Notes: generated by a model from the letters alone, not told the origin. A stretch of 64,000 bases of DNA from DATJZH01 sp052146815 (GCA_052146815.1 JBKQMG010000275.1:1-64000), one strand, 5' to 3'; positions 40,433-49,452 are shown, counted from the stretch's first letter. Made by a program: numbers and translations.

Positions 40433-40613
40433 GACGCCTCCCTGCGCGGGTCCCCTTATCTATCTCCTGCCCGCGCGGCGGAGCTTATGCATCCGCTCGG
40501 CGGGGCTGTTTGCCTCTTCTGGTGCACACTGGTGAACCTGAGCTGCGGCAACGGCTGGTGCAGGCAGGTGAGCCAGAGCTGCCGCGACGGCCCCGAGCCC
40601 GGAGGAGGCAGCG

Positions 40614-40913
40614 ATGCCGCAGCGACCCGGACCAGAGATACCCGTGCCTTTGCGGGAGGTCGCGGCCGAGCTCGTGGGCAACCAGGGCTGGCGGTACTCC
40701 CGCAGTGACGCACCCGGCCTGCTGTACGCGGCCGATCGGGCCCTGTCGGCGGTGCGCATCCCCGCCGCCCCGGGGCCGCGGGCAGTCCGGAACTGGCTGG
40801 CGCAGATCCGGCAGGCCGGCGGGATCTGGCCGGCTCCTCCGCGAGCCGGGGATGCTTCGCCGCGGGCCGGGGAAGCGCCGGGAAAGCAGCCGGGGAAGCA
40901 GCAGCAGCCATGA
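40614..40913 (+). CDS. Small HicA-like protein, possible toxin half of a pair
   Basis: A 99-residue protein starting at an ATG behind GGAGGAGGC. VAAELVGNQGWRYSRSDAPG and RAVRNWLAQIRQAGGIWP resemble the double-stranded-RNA-binding-like fold of HicA/YcfA toxins, although the catalytic His usual in HicA is not clear. The tail is Pro/Gly/Gln-rich. It overlaps the next gene by 4 bp. A toxin role is an inference from fold hints and arrangement. Confidence 0.5.
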   Translation: MPQRPGPEIPVPLREVAAELVGNQGWRYSRSDAPGLLYAADRALSAVRIPAAPGPRAVRNWLAQIRQAGGIWPAPPRAGDASPRAGEAPGKQPGKQQQP

Positions 40914-41410
40914 CGTACTACAGCGTGCTCATCGAGACTCGCGACGAGGACGGCGGGCCGCTGACCGGGCAGGCGTTCAGCGCCTTCGCCGATGCTCTTG
41001 CCGCCTTCGACGGAGTGGCCGGGTTCGGCGACGCGGCCTGGTCCGCCCGGATCAGCGTCGAGGCGGACAGTGCGGCCGGCGCCGTCGCGCTGGGCGCGGC
41101 TCTGGTGACTAGCCTCGGCGAACGGGCCGGACTGCCGGGCTGGCCGGTCGTCCGCGCTGAGGCAGTGCGCGAGGACGTGCTCGCCGAGGATCTCGCCCAG
41201 CCACCACTCCCGGACCTGGTCTCGGCCGCCGAGGCGGCTGCCATCGCGGGCGCTCCGGCGGAGAGCCTCGGCAACCGGGGGGCTGAGCCGCCCGGCTTCC
41301 CCGCCCCGGTCCTCGAGCTGGGCCCGGCCAGCCTGTGGCTGCGGGCCGCGGTCACCGGATTCGCGGAGGAACATGAGCGAGGCAAAGGGCCGCGCCGGCC
41401 GGCCGGCTAG
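40910..41410 (+). CDS. Partner protein with helix-turn-helix domain, possible antitoxin
   Basis: A 166-residue protein. The N-terminal half (MTYYSVLIETRDEDGGPL to about residue 65) looks like a small alpha-beta domain. The C-terminal half, PDLVSAAEAAAIAGAPAESL then FPAPVLELGPASLWLRAAV, matches the AlpA/MerR-like HTH used by many small actinobacterial regulators. The normal turn (often GVSRQRI) is altered here to GAPAESL. The ATGA overlap with the upstream gene indicates an operon. Confidence 0.5.
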   Translation: MTYYSVLIETRDEDGGPLTGQAFSAFADALAAFDGVAGFGDAAWSARISVEADSAAGAVALGAALVTSLGERAGLPGWPVVRAEAVREDVLAEDLAQPPLPDLVSAAEAAAIAGAPAESLGNRGAEPPGFPAPVLELGPASLWLRAAVTGFAEEHERGKGPRRPAG

Positions 41411-41457
41411 CGGCTCGCTGCCCGGCCCGGGCCGCACCATGTCCGGGCCGCGCCAAG

Positions 41458-41840
41458 CTAGCCGCGGGCCTGACCGCCGCGCCGGACCACCGCCGGACCG
41501 GAGGCAATGACCAGGCCCGGCGTCTGGTCCCAGCCGACTATCGCCATGATGGTCCTCAGCTGGCGCGGGACGCGGTGCAGCACCACCCGCGTGGTGGCAT
41601 CCGGCACTCGCGCGGTGAGCGTGATGATGGCCCGAAGGGCAGCCAGATCGCAGTAGCCGACATCGGCGAGGCAGCGGTGCACCTCGGTCTCGGTCGCCGC
41701 GAGCTCCGCCAGGTATGCGGCCAGCGCGGGGTAGGATTCCTCGTCAATCTCCCCGGCCAGGTATCAGGCCCGGCGGCCTGAGCCCGCGGGTAATCTGCAG
41801 CGCCCCGTCATCGTAGACGACCCGCCCGGCGGTGACCCGG
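41458..41840 (-). pseudogene. STAS-domain protein (anti-anti-sigma type), frameshifted
   Basis: Two minus-strand frames give a STAS protein. The first reads VTAGRVVYDDGALQITRG and PPGL. After a one-base shift near 41765 the second reads LAGEIDEESYPAL, ADVGYCDLAALRAIITL and VPRQLRTIMAIVGWDQTPG. The expected phosphorylatable Ser is replaced in the DVGYCDLAAL segment. No proper start codon is visible in front of the first part, although a purine-rich ribosome-like site exists. It is probably a non-functional regulator of a Ser-kinase/anti-sigma switch. Confidence 0.65.
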
Positions 41841-41867
41841 GGTCTCCTCCTGCCTCCGCGTCAGCGC

Positions 41868-41915
41868 CTAGAGCAGACACGAGAGCACTGGGCACGCGGG
41901 CCAGATGGTGATCAT
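41868..41915 (-). CDS. Possible 15-residue leader peptide with a strong ribosome site
   Basis: An ATG at 41915 lies six bases after AGGAGGC and opens a 15-codon frame (MITIWPACPVLSCLL) that ends in TAG at 41868, just before the STAS remnant. It may be the old 5' end of that gene, cut by a frameshift or stop, or a true leader peptide. The evidence is limited to the good ribosome site. Confidence 0.3.
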   Translation of the reverse strand: MITIWPACPVLSCLL

Positions 41916-42156
41916 GAGGCCTCCTGATCAGCGATGCGGAAAAGACCTCGCCGACTGCTGTCAGAAGGGGCCGCCGGGATGATCCCGGCAGGCGCGATGA
42001 CGAACATCGACGTCGGACAGCCGCGAAAGTCTGGGCGGCGTCATGACGGCTCTTTCAGCATGCCGCAATTAGTCCACCGGGCAAGCGCGTGCCGGGGCTG
42101 CCTCATGGCCGGCCCGGCAGCGACACGCATTGCCGGGCCGGGCGCCAGTACCGCGG

Positions 42157-42993
42157 TCAGATCGAGCGCTGATAGCTGCCGAAGGCGCGGGTCGCCAGCC
42201 AGGCCATCACGGCCGCCAGGATGGCGAGGAATCCGAGCCTGGGCCACACGACGCCCCAGTCCGCTGCGGCGAGGAGCGCCTGCCGGGATGCGACGACGGC
42301 CCAGTCGACCGGGTTGTAGCGGGCGACGTGCTGCACCCAGGCAGGCGACAGGCTGGTGTCCATGATGGCCGAGGACACGAAGATCAGCGGCAGCACGAGG
42401 AACTGGCTGATGCCGATGAGAGCTTCCTGCTGGCGCAGCAGCAGCGCGAGCGCGTTGGACAGCGACGCCAGGATCACCGCGATCAGCACGGCGGCCAGCA
42501 GGGTCACCGCGATGCCCGCCGCGCCGCCGGGGAACCGGGCCCCGGTGGCACAGGCCAGGGCGAAGACGACCAGCGTCTGCAGCACGGTCGTCAGCGACTG
42601 GTAGGCCAGCGTGCCGGCCATCACCGCCCCGCGGCGGACCGGGGAGGCGAGCAGCCGGTCCATGACGCCGCGGTTCATGTCCTCGACGTAGACGGTGCCC
42701 GCCCAGGTGCTGGAGAACAGCGCGGTCATGATGATCACGCCCGGGGTGATGAATTCCAGGTACGAGCCGGCGCCCAGGCTGAAGCCGGGAATGTGCACGA
42801 CCGAGCGGAACAGCTGCCCGAACAGCAGCAGCCAGATGACGGGCTGCACCAGGGTCGCCGCCGCGTACGCGGGCTGACGCCACAGGGTCCGCAGCGAGCG
42901 GGCCGTGAGATACGCCGAATGGCGGGCCAGCCGCCAGTGCTCCGGCGCGGGCGCCGGCGCGTACCGGGCAGTGTCCTGCGTGATCGCGCTCAT
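42157..42993 (-). CDS. ABC-2 type exporter permease (DrrB-like)
   Basis: A 278-residue membrane protein with six spans. QPVIWLLLFGQLFRSVV, MTALFSSTWAGTVYVEDMNR and RGVMDRLLASPVRRGAVM are the typical drug-type ABC-2 permease motifs. It overlaps the ATPase gene by 4 bp, giving a two-gene exporter. The substrate is unknown. Confidence 0.87.
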   Translation of the reverse strand: MSAITQDTARYAPAPAPEHWRLARHSAYLTARSLRTLWRQPAYAAATLVQPVIWLLLFGQLFRSVVHIPGFSLGAGSYLEFITPGVIIMTALFSSTWAGTVYVEDMNRGVMDRLLASPVRRGAVMAGTLAYQSLTTVLQTLVVFALACATGARFPGGAAGIAVTLLAAVLIAVILASLSNALALLLRQQEALIGISQFLVLPLIFVSSAIMDTSLSPAWVQHVARYNPVDWAVVASRQALLAAADWGVVWPRLGFLAILAAVMAWLATRAFGSYQRSI

Positions 42994-43970
42994 GCCGCCG
43001 CCTCGAAGCTGCGGCCCGCGTAACGCATGTACACGTCGTCGAGCGAGGGCCGGGCGACGGTGACAGCGGTCACCGCGATGGCGGCATCCTCCAGGGCGGC
43101 GAGCACGGCCGGGACGGCCCGGGCCCCGTTGTCGGCGCGTGCCCGCACGCTGGCCCCGTCGGCGGTGACCTCCCGCAGCGGGCCCGGCCCCGCGAGAAGC
43201 CCGGCCGCAGCCGCGGCGTCCCCGGCTGAGCCGAGCTCGATCGTCACGGTGTCCCCGCGCAGCTCGCCCTTGAGGTCCTCGGGCGTGCCCTCGACCACGA
43301 TGCGGCCGTGATCGACGATCGCCAGCCGGTCAGCGAGCTGGTCAGCCTCTTCCAGGTAGTGCGTGGTGAGCAGCACGGTGACCTGTTCCTCGGCGGACAG
43401 CCGGCTGATCTCGGCCCACATCTCGGCGCGCGCCTCCGGGTCCAGGCCCGCGGTCGGCTCGTCGAGGAAGAGCACCTGCGGGCGGTGCATAAGGCCGATG
43501 GCCACGTCGAGCTTGCGGGCCATGCCGCCCGAGAACGTCTTAGCCAGCCGGCCAGCCGCCTCGTCGAGCCCGAACAGGCTCAGCAGCTCGGCGGCCCGGC
43601 CGCGCGCCGAGGCGCGCGACATGCCCTGGATCTGCCCGGCCAGCACGAGGTTCTCCCGCGCGGTCGCCATCGGGTCGCTGGAGGCCTTCTGCGAGACCAG
43701 CCCGATCACGTGCCGGGCTCCGTCCGGGTCGCGCAGCACGTCGATGCCCGCGACGGTGGCCTGCCCTGAGTCAGGCCGCGACAGGGTGGAAAGAATCTTG
43801 ACGGTAGTCGTCTTGCCGGCGCCGTTCGGGCCGAGCAGCGCGAGCACGCGGCCGGCGTCGATGGCAACGGACAGCCCGTCCAGGGCCCGGATCCGCGGCG
43901 CGCCGCGGCGGCCCCGGTAGGTCTTGACCAGATCGACGGCCGACAGCGCCGCCGGTGCGTACTCGGACAT
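42990..43970 (-). CDS. ABC exporter ATPase (DrrA-like)
   Basis: A 326-residue ATPase. Walker A is GPNGAGKTTT, the Q-loop region is VSQKAS, the signature is FSGGMARKLDVAI, Walker B is VLFLDEPTAGLDPEA, and the H-loop is LLTTHYLEEADQ. A C-terminal DUF4162-type extension (TIELGSAGDAAAAAG to the end) marks daunorubicin-resistance-type pumps. It powers the permease at 42157. Confidence 0.9.
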   Translation of the reverse strand: MSEYAPAALSAVDLVKTYRGRRGAPRIRALDGLSVAIDAGRVLALLGPNGAGKTTTVKILSTLSRPDSGQATVAGIDVLRDPDGARHVIGLVSQKASSDPMATARENLVLAGQIQGMSRASARGRAAELLSLFGLDEAAGRLAKTFSGGMARKLDVAIGLMHRPQVLFLDEPTAGLDPEARAEMWAEISRLSAEEQVTVLLTTHYLEEADQLADRLAIVDHGRIVVEGTPEDLKGELRGDTVTIELGSAGDAAAAAGLLAGPGPLREVTADGASVRARADNGARAVPAVLAALEDAAIAVTAVTVARPSLDDVYMRYAGRSFEAAA

Positions 43971-44128
43971 GAAACTCCCTCATGGTGACGGTGGGAGAGC
44001 CGGGTCCGCAGCACCTATCGTGTGAGTGCGCCTCGGGGACAGATCGCCTGCGGTCCGGTCTCGGGTGTGAGGCCCCTGGCCTGGTGTTGGCGCACCGGCC
44101 AGGGGCTGCTTGCTCTTCCTGCGACTGG

Positions 44129-44815
44129 CTAGTCCTTCGGCGTGAGTGTCAGCCCGCGGGCCTCCTCTCCGAGATGAGCCGTCACATCGGCGGCTATCTC
44201 CTCGAACGGCACGCCCTCCGCGCGCAGATCGTGAATGCGCTGCCACAGCTGCGCCCCCGAGAAAGCCCGGGACCGGATATCGGCGGCCAGCTTGATCACG
44301 AACTCCAGCTCAGCGGCCACCATGGCCCGGCGGTACAGGCTCTCGGCCATGAACAGCTCGGGCAGTTCCATCGCCGCCCCCTCGGCGTGCGCGGCGTCGA
44401 TCGCGCGCAGGTCCGTGCGCAGCCGCTCGGCCCGCTCGCCCAGCAGCCGCGCGACCTCGTCGGGCGGCAGGCCCGGCATCAGGGACAGGCCGGCCTCCAG
44501 GGAGGTGAACTCGCGGACCGGAGTGGACAGCAGCTCCGCCAGCCAGTCCTCGCATTCGGTGACGCCCGCCTCGGTGATCTCGTAGACGGTCCGCTCCGGC
44601 CGGCGGCCCTCGCGGGTCGTCTCCAGCGCGCGGATGAGCCCGTGCTTCTGCAGCGATTCGACCACCGCGTACAGCGAGCCGTAGTTGAGCTTGATGCTCA
44701 GCTCCTTGCCGCGGCTGCGCAGCGTGGCGGAGATCTCGTAGGGGTGCATCGGCCGCTCGGTCAGGCAGCTCAGCACGGCCAGCGCGAGCGGGTTGGAGAC
44801 CCGGCGACGAGTCAT
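44129..44815 (-). CDS. PadR-family transcriptional regulator
   Basis: About 228 residues. PLALAVLSCLTERPMHPYEI and KLNYGSLYAVVESLQKHGLI are the PadR winged helix, with EITEAGVTECEDWL at its end; a long C-terminal helical domain (Vir-type dimerisation) follows. PadR repressors often control adjacent drug exporters. This one lies between two such exporters, and its AT-rich upstream region could serve the divergent pump at 45050. The start ATG 44815 (MTRRRVSNPL) is preferred to 44827. Confidence 0.88.
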   Translation of the reverse strand: MTRRRVSNPLALAVLSCLTERPMHPYEISATLRSRGKELSIKLNYGSLYAVVESLQKHGLIRALETTREGRRPERTVYEITEAGVTECEDWLAELLSTPVREFTSLEAGLSLMPGLPPDEVARLLGERAERLRTDLRAIDAAHAEGAAMELPELFMAESLYRRAMVAAELEFVIKLAADIRSRAFSGAQLWQRIHDLRAEGVPFEEIAADVTAHLGEEARGLTLTPKD

Positions 44816-44820
44816 GTCTC

Positions 44821-44880
44821 TCCTCAAAGCTGAATACTCTAATCAAAATATCAAGCTTAGATCAGTCCATGTCAAGTGTT
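44821..44880. promoter_or_regulatory. AT-rich control region between padR and the second ABC exporter
   Basis: This 60-bp stretch is strikingly AT-rich in an otherwise GC-rich locus. It holds CTAA-N14-TTAG as a dyad (44839-44842 and 44857-44860) and a direct repeat ATCAA eight bases apart. Its position directly upstream of padR makes it a candidate PadR operator or promoter. The exact site is unproven. Confidence 0.4.
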
Positions 44881-45049
44881 CCGAGTTGCCCGCTGCGTTC
44901 ACGGGGAAACGCTCGCCTGGCCCGCGCCCCAAGGGCCGTGCTCCCTGCCGGGCCCGCTGCGGCCGCGCAGGAGAGGGGCAGGAGCGCGCGCGGCCGCTCC
45001 GCGCCGGGCGAACGGGCCCGGCCCGGGGCCGGGCTACGATGTGTGAGCA

Positions 45050-46048
45050 ATGAGCACCACGCAAGCGCCGCCCGGCGCTACCGAGCGCGCCGAGGACCAG
45101 CGGGCCGCTGTCATTCATACCGAGGAACTGACCAAGGTCTACCCGGGGACGGACTTCGCTGCGGTCGACCACCTCAACCTCGACGTGCGCGCCGGGGAGA
45201 TCTTCGGCCTGCTGGGGCCGAACGGGGCCGGCAAGACGACCACCGCCGGGATGCTGACCACGCGAGTGATACCCACCTCCGGCCGGGCCTACCTCGAGGG
45301 CGTCGACATCGCGGCGCATCCCGCGCTGGCAAAGCAGCTGAGCGGCATCGTCTCCCAGCAGAACACGCTCGACCGTCAGCTCACCGTCTGGGAGAACCTG
45401 TACTTCCACGGCCGCCTGTTCGGGATGGGCGCCAGGGCGTCCCGGCAGACCGCCGACGAGCTCCTGGAGCAGTTCCAGCTGTCGAAATGGGCCAAGGCGT
45501 CGGTGTACGCACTATCGGGCGGCATGGCTCAGCGGCTCATGGTCGCGCGCGCCATCTTTCACCGGCCGTCGGTGCTGTTCCTGGACGAGCCGACCGCCGG
45601 CCTGGACCCGCAGAGCCGCCTGGCCCTGTGGGACCTGCTCGGGGAGCTGCACCGGGAAGGCCAGACCATCCTGCTGACCACGCACTACATGGAAGAGGCC
45701 GACCAGCTCTGCGAGCGGGTCGCCATCATGGACCACGGCAAGATCCTCGCCCTCGACACCCCGGCCGCGCTCAAGCAGAGCGTCGGCGCCGACACCGTCG
45801 TCACGATCAAGGCCACCGGCGACGCGGTCCGCCTGGCTGAGCTGCTGTCGGGCGACGTGGACGGCGTCACCCGGACCCGGCAGGTGGACGGCGGCCTCGA
45901 ACTGCACGTGCAGGGCAGTGACCGGCTCGTCCCGCGGGTCGTCCTCGCCGCGGAGCGCGGCGGATTCGAGCTGGTCGACCTGTCGATCTCCGAGCCCAGC
46001 CTGGAGACCGTGTTTATCAACCTGACCGGCAAGGAGCTGCGGGACTGA
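45050..46048 (+). CDS. ABC exporter ATPase
   Basis: A 332-residue ATPase with Walker A GPNGAGKTTTAGM, signature LSGGMAQRLMVARA, Walker B VLFLDEPTAGLDPQSR and H-loop LTTHYMEEADQLCERVA. A C-terminal domain of about 90 residues follows, as in drug-type exporters. Its TGA shares a base with the ATG of the permease gene. Confidence 0.9.
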   Translation: MSTTQAPPGATERAEDQRAAVIHTEELTKVYPGTDFAAVDHLNLDVRAGEIFGLLGPNGAGKTTTAGMLTTRVIPTSGRAYLEGVDIAAHPALAKQLSGIVSQQNTLDRQLTVWENLYFHGRLFGMGARASRQTADELLEQFQLSKWAKASVYALSGGMAQRLMVARAIFHRPSVLFLDEPTAGLDPQSRLALWDLLGELHREGQTILLTTHYMEEADQLCERVAIMDHGKILALDTPAALKQSVGADTVVTIKATGDAVRLAELLSGDVDGVTRTRQVDGGLELHVQGSDRLVPRVVLAAERGGFELVDLSISEPSLETVFINLTGKELRD

Positions 46049-46929
46049 TGGCGACTTCGGTAACGACACCGGTCCCCGCCCGGCAGATCGGCGGCGGGCC
46101 GACCCGCTCGGTGGCGGCCGCGAGCTGGACCGCCCTCGGCGCGCTGATCCTGCGCGACCTCGTGGTGCTGCGCAAGCACCTGTGGGAGTTCGTGCTGCGG
46201 ACGATCATCCAGCCGTTCCTGCTGTGTTTCGTGTTCCTGTATGTCTTCCCGAAAATCGGCCAGGGCATCGGGGGACGGGGAGCCGGCGAGCAATCGGCCT
46301 TCGCGACTGTCCTGGTGCCCGGCGTCGTGGGCATCTCGGTGATGTTCCAGGGCGTGCAGTCCATCGCCCTGGCGATGGCGCAGGAGTTCGGCTTCACCAG
46401 GGAGATCGAGGACCGGGTGCAGGCACCCTGTCCCATCTGGCTGGTCGCCATCGCCAAGGTGCTCTCCGGCGCGGCGCAGGGCGTGCTGTCGGCCATCATC
46501 GTGCTGCCGATGGCGTCGGTGGTGCACGCGCCCGGCGTGCACGCGCATATCTCGCTGCACTGGTGGATCATCGTGACGTTCGTGCCGCTGGCCTGCGTCG
46601 CGATGGCCGGACTCGGGCTCGTCCTCGGCACCAGCTTCGAGCCGCGCAACATCGGCCTGATGTTCGGCTTCATCATCCTGCCGATCACCTTCCTCGGCGG
46701 GACCTACTACACCTGGACCAAGCTCGCGCCGGTTACGGTAGGCGGGTGGCACTGGCTGCAGACCATCGTGCTGATCAACCCGCTCATCTACGTGAACGAG
46801 GGAATGCGCGCGGCCTTCACCAGGGCGCCGCACATGCACCTGTACGTGATCTACCCGGTGGTCGTCGGGTTCGGCATCGTGTTCCTGGCGATCGGCCTGC
46901 GCAACTTCCGGCGGCGGGTGCTTTCCTAG
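46048..46929 (+). CDS. ABC-2 type exporter permease
   Basis: A 293-residue permease with six spans: WEFVLRTIIQPFLLCFVFLY, ATVLVPGVVGISVMFQGVQS, EIEDRVQAPCPIWLVAIAKV and GFIILPITFLGGTYYTW. It is coupled to the ATPase by a one-base overlap. The pump is not closely similar to the one at 42157, so two distinct exporters flank the PadR gene. Confidence 0.88.
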   Translation: MATSVTTPVPARQIGGGPTRSVAAASWTALGALILRDLVVLRKHLWEFVLRTIIQPFLLCFVFLYVFPKIGQGIGGRGAGEQSAFATVLVPGVVGISVMFQGVQSIALAMAQEFGFTREIEDRVQAPCPIWLVAIAKVLSGAAQGVLSAIIVLPMASVVHAPGVHAHISLHWWIIVTFVPLACVAMAGLGLVLGTSFEPRNIGLMFGFIILPITFLGGTYYTWTKLAPVTVGGWHWLQTIVLINPLIYVNEGMRAAFTRAPHMHLYVIYPVVVGFGIVFLAIGLRNFRRRVLS

Positions 46930-46964
46930 ATAGAGCCGAGTTCCGCGCCCTTGATGCTCGTTGG

Positions 46965-47852
46965 TCAGGCCTGCCCGTCGGTCAGCCAGGCGAGGCGCTC
47001 GGTCAGGTCCGCGTCCGGATCGCCCATATGCCCTAGCTCATTCAGCCGGACGATCGCTCCCGGCACGGTACGCGCGATCCACTCGCCATGCCCGGCGGGG
47101 ACCAGCACATCGTGAGTTCCGTACCAGACCTGAGTCGGCACAGTGATCGTGGCCGGATCGAATCCCCAGGGAGCGCAGAACGCGAGATCGTCGTCGACCC
47201 AGCCCCACACGCCGTTGCGCGTCTGCTCGGCGGCCACCTCGCGCATGACCTGCGCGAAATCCGTCCGGCTCATGACCTCACGGTCCGACTCGGGCAGGTC
47301 GAAGTCGCCGAGCGCGGTGCCCGGGTCCGCGGCCACCTGCTGGCGGAATTTCTGGTCCTCGCGTTCCAGCTCGGCGGCGAGGCGCTCCTCGCCCTCCAGC
47401 GCCCAGCCGAACTCCTTGACGTTCTCCGGATCCATGCCGGTGAAGAACTCATCCCCGAGCACGTCATAAGGCGCCACGCCGACGACGCACGCTGCCCGGT
47501 GCACCCGGTCGCCGAGCAGGGCAGCGGCCGCGAGCGCGTGCGGGCCGCCGCCGGAGCCGCCGAAGACCGAGAAGCGCCTGACGCCGAGGCTGTCGGCGAT
47601 GGCAGCGACATCCGCGGCGTCGTCGGCCACCACGCGGCCGCGGTGCCGGTCCGAACCGCCGTACCCGGCCCGGTCGTAGGTGATCATCCGGACGCCCGCC
47701 GAGCGGACAATCTCGTCGTCCGGGTGGCGGTTCAGCCGGCAGCCGGGCGTTCCGTGCAGGGCGAAGACCGGCAGTCCGGCCGGGTCCCCCCATTCGGCGA
47801 ACATGAGCGTGCGTCCGTCGGCGGACCGGGCGGTCCGACTGGTTTTGTCCAT
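46965..47852 (-). CDS. Alpha/beta hydrolase
   Basis: About 295 residues starting at ATG 47852 (MDKTSRTARSADGRT). FALHGTPGCRLNRHPDDEIV, ITYDRAGYGGSDRHRGRVVA, the nucleophile region FSVFGGSGGGPHALAAAALL, YGTHDVLVPAGHGEWIA (acid) and NELGHMGDPDADLT (His) form a full catalytic set. It is cytoplasmic; the substrate is unknown. The Gly-Ser-Gly-Gly-Gly elbow is looser than the usual GHSMG. Confidence 0.82.
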   Translation of the reverse strand: MDKTSRTARSADGRTLMFAEWGDPAGLPVFALHGTPGCRLNRHPDDEIVRSAGVRMITYDRAGYGGSDRHRGRVVADDAADVAAIADSLGVRRFSVFGGSGGGPHALAAAALLGDRVHRAACVVGVAPYDVLGDEFFTGMDPENVKEFGWALEGEERLAAELEREDQKFRQQVAADPGTALGDFDLPESDREVMSRTDFAQVMREVAAEQTRNGVWGWVDDDLAFCAPWGFDPATITVPTQVWYGTHDVLVPAGHGEWIARTVPGAIVRLNELGHMGDPDADLTERLAWLTDGQA

Positions 47853-47901
47853 GACGGCGATCCTAGGGGCCCGTCCGCCGCCCGGGGGGCTAGCTGGGCT
47901 G

Positions 47902-48465
47902 CTACCCGGCGCGGCGGCTGACATCGAGGTCGAGCTGGATGGGCAGCGCGGGCTTGCCGAGGGCCTGCCGGGCGTGCGCGAGAGCCTCCGCCTCGAGCCG
48001 GCGGTGCAGGGCCGCCAGGTCTGCCGCCGGCCGGGCCGTCACGCTTACGACGAGTTCGGGGTCGGCCGGGTCGCCCACGAGCCGGGCCCTGGCGCCGGCG
48101 ACCCCGTGATACCCCTCGATCTCCCTGGTGACCGCGCCGGTCAGGGCGGCCGGCTGCAGCACGGTGGTGCCCCGGTCCGCTGCGGCGGGAATCGTCAGCG
48201 TCCCCGCGCGGTCGGTGGAGATCAGCAGGGCCAGGATCCACCGCAGCGCAGCGAGCGCGATGAGCAAGCACACCGCGGCGGCGACCGGCCAGAGCCAGAT
48301 TCCGTGCCCGCCGACGTAAGTTCCGACGCGGTTGGCGAACAGCGCCCGCCTGGCGAAGGCCGCGCCGAACCCGCCGGTGGACGCGATCAGCCCGGCCGCG
48401 CCGGCCAGCAGGACCAGCAGGCCGAACAGGGCCAGGACGACACGGTTGGTACGGTCGGCGTGCAT
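47902..48465 (-). CDS. amaP: AmaP-like membrane anchor of the Asp23 system
   Basis: A 187-residue protein with two membrane spans (VVLALFGLLVLLAGAAGLIA and WLWPVAAAVCLLIALAALRW) and a cytoplasmic Asp23-like C-terminal domain (LQPAALTGAVTREIEGYHGV). AmaP anchors Asp23 to the membrane in firmicutes. The position at the end of the Asp23 operon supports this. Its ATG shares a base with the upstream gene stop. Confidence 0.8.
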   Translation of the reverse strand: MHADRTNRVVLALFGLLVLLAGAAGLIASTGGFGAAFARRALFANRVGTYVGGHGIWLWPVAAAVCLLIALAALRWILALLISTDRAGTLTIPAAADRGTTVLQPAALTGAVTREIEGYHGVAGARARLVGDPADPELVVSVTARPAADLAALHRRLEAEALAHARQALGKPALPIQLDLDVSRRAG

Positions 48466-49001
48466 CAGCGGCTCCGGGAGGTGATGCGCACCGTCAGGCG
48501 CGGGGCGTGCTGCATGTCCAGGCCATCCAGGCGGCGGCGCAGCGCTTCGGTGACCGGCTGCCTCAGGGCCTCGGCCTGAGCGCGCCCGCGGGCGGCCGCG
48601 CCGGCCGCGACCCGGGCGCGCCTGCGGGAGACAGTGACGGCGGCGCTGGCGATGCCATCAACGCCGGTCGCGGCAGTGCGCAGCGTGCCGGCCAGGCCGC
48701 CGCGTGTCATCGCGGAGTCAGTGGCCTGCTCCTGGGACCGCAGCGCGAGCCGGGTCGCGCGGCGCGGCTTGAGCTCAAGGGCCAGCACCAGCGCGCCGAC
48801 GACTATGAGAATGGCTGACCACGCTCGTACGACCGTGGTGTTCCAGCGGGTCTTCTCGGCCCAGTGGTACCAGGTGGTCCACTGCACGATCACCGGGTGG
48901 GCGTGGACGGCAAAGGCGATGACCTCGACGATGAGGATGACGCTGGCCCCGGCCAGGGCCACCGCGAGGATGAAGGCCAGCGGGCGATTCAGCAGGCGCA
49001 T
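48465..49001 (-). CDS. DUF6286-type membrane protein
   Basis: A 178-residue protein with two N-terminal spans (FILAVALAGASVILIVEVIA and VRAWSAILIVVGALVLALEL) and a basic helical cytoplasmic C-terminus ending LDMQHAPRLTVRITSRSR, an Asp23-cluster-associated domain (DUF6286). It is part of the five-gene-plus Asp23 operon. The function is unknown. Confidence 0.78.
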   Translation of the reverse strand: MRLLNRPLAFILAVALAGASVILIVEVIAFAVHAHPVIVQWTTWYHWAEKTRWNTTVVRAWSAILIVVGALVLALELKPRRATRLALRSQEQATDSAMTRGGLAGTLRTAATGVDGIASAAVTVSRRRARVAAGAAARGRAQAEALRQPVTEALRRRLDGLDMQHAPRLTVRITSRSR

Positions 49002-49014
49002 GCGCGGTTTCTCC

Positions 49015-49452
49015 TTACCTGACTCGGGGCGGCGGGGTGATGTCGGTCGCCAGGTCGGCGACCACGATGTGCACCTCGTCCACGTCCAGCCCGGTCAGAG
49101 CGGCGACCCGGCCGCGGACGTGGCTGCGGACCTGCTCGGTGACGTCGGCGACCGGAGCGGGCCAGCGGACGCTGATCTCCAGCGTCACGAAGGCCTTGGA
49201 GCCGTCGACCTCGACCGAGGTCTTGGGCAGGGCGTCCAGGTCGGTTCCGCGCACGCCGAGGCGGCCGGCTCCGGGCATGGCCCGGCCCAGCACCCGGCCC
49301 GCGGCCGCTCCGGCGTCAGGGTTCTCGGCCGCGGCCATGGCCGCGATCTTGGTCACCACCCCGTCAGCGATGCTGATCGTGCCCAGCTCGCTGCGGCCGG
49401 GCCTCGCCGCGGGCTCGGTCGGCGCGGGCTCGGCCGGCGCCAGGGCGCTCAT
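49015..49452 (-). CDS. Asp23/Gls24 envelope-stress protein
   Basis: A 145-residue protein. ELGTISIADGVVTKIAAMAA opens the Asp23 fold and VRGRVAALTGLDVDEVHIVV closes it; the central part carries the acidic SVEVDGSKAFVTLEIS strand. Asp23 proteins coat the inner face of the membrane and respond to envelope or alkaline stress. It overlaps the next gene by 4 bp. Confidence 0.87.
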   Translation of the reverse strand: MSALAPAEPAPTEPAARPGRSELGTISIADGVVTKIAAMAAAENPDAGAAAGRVLGRAMPGAGRLGVRGTDLDALPKTSVEVDGSKAFVTLEISVRWPAPVADVTEQVRSHVRGRVAALTGLDVDEVHIVVADLATDITPPPRVR

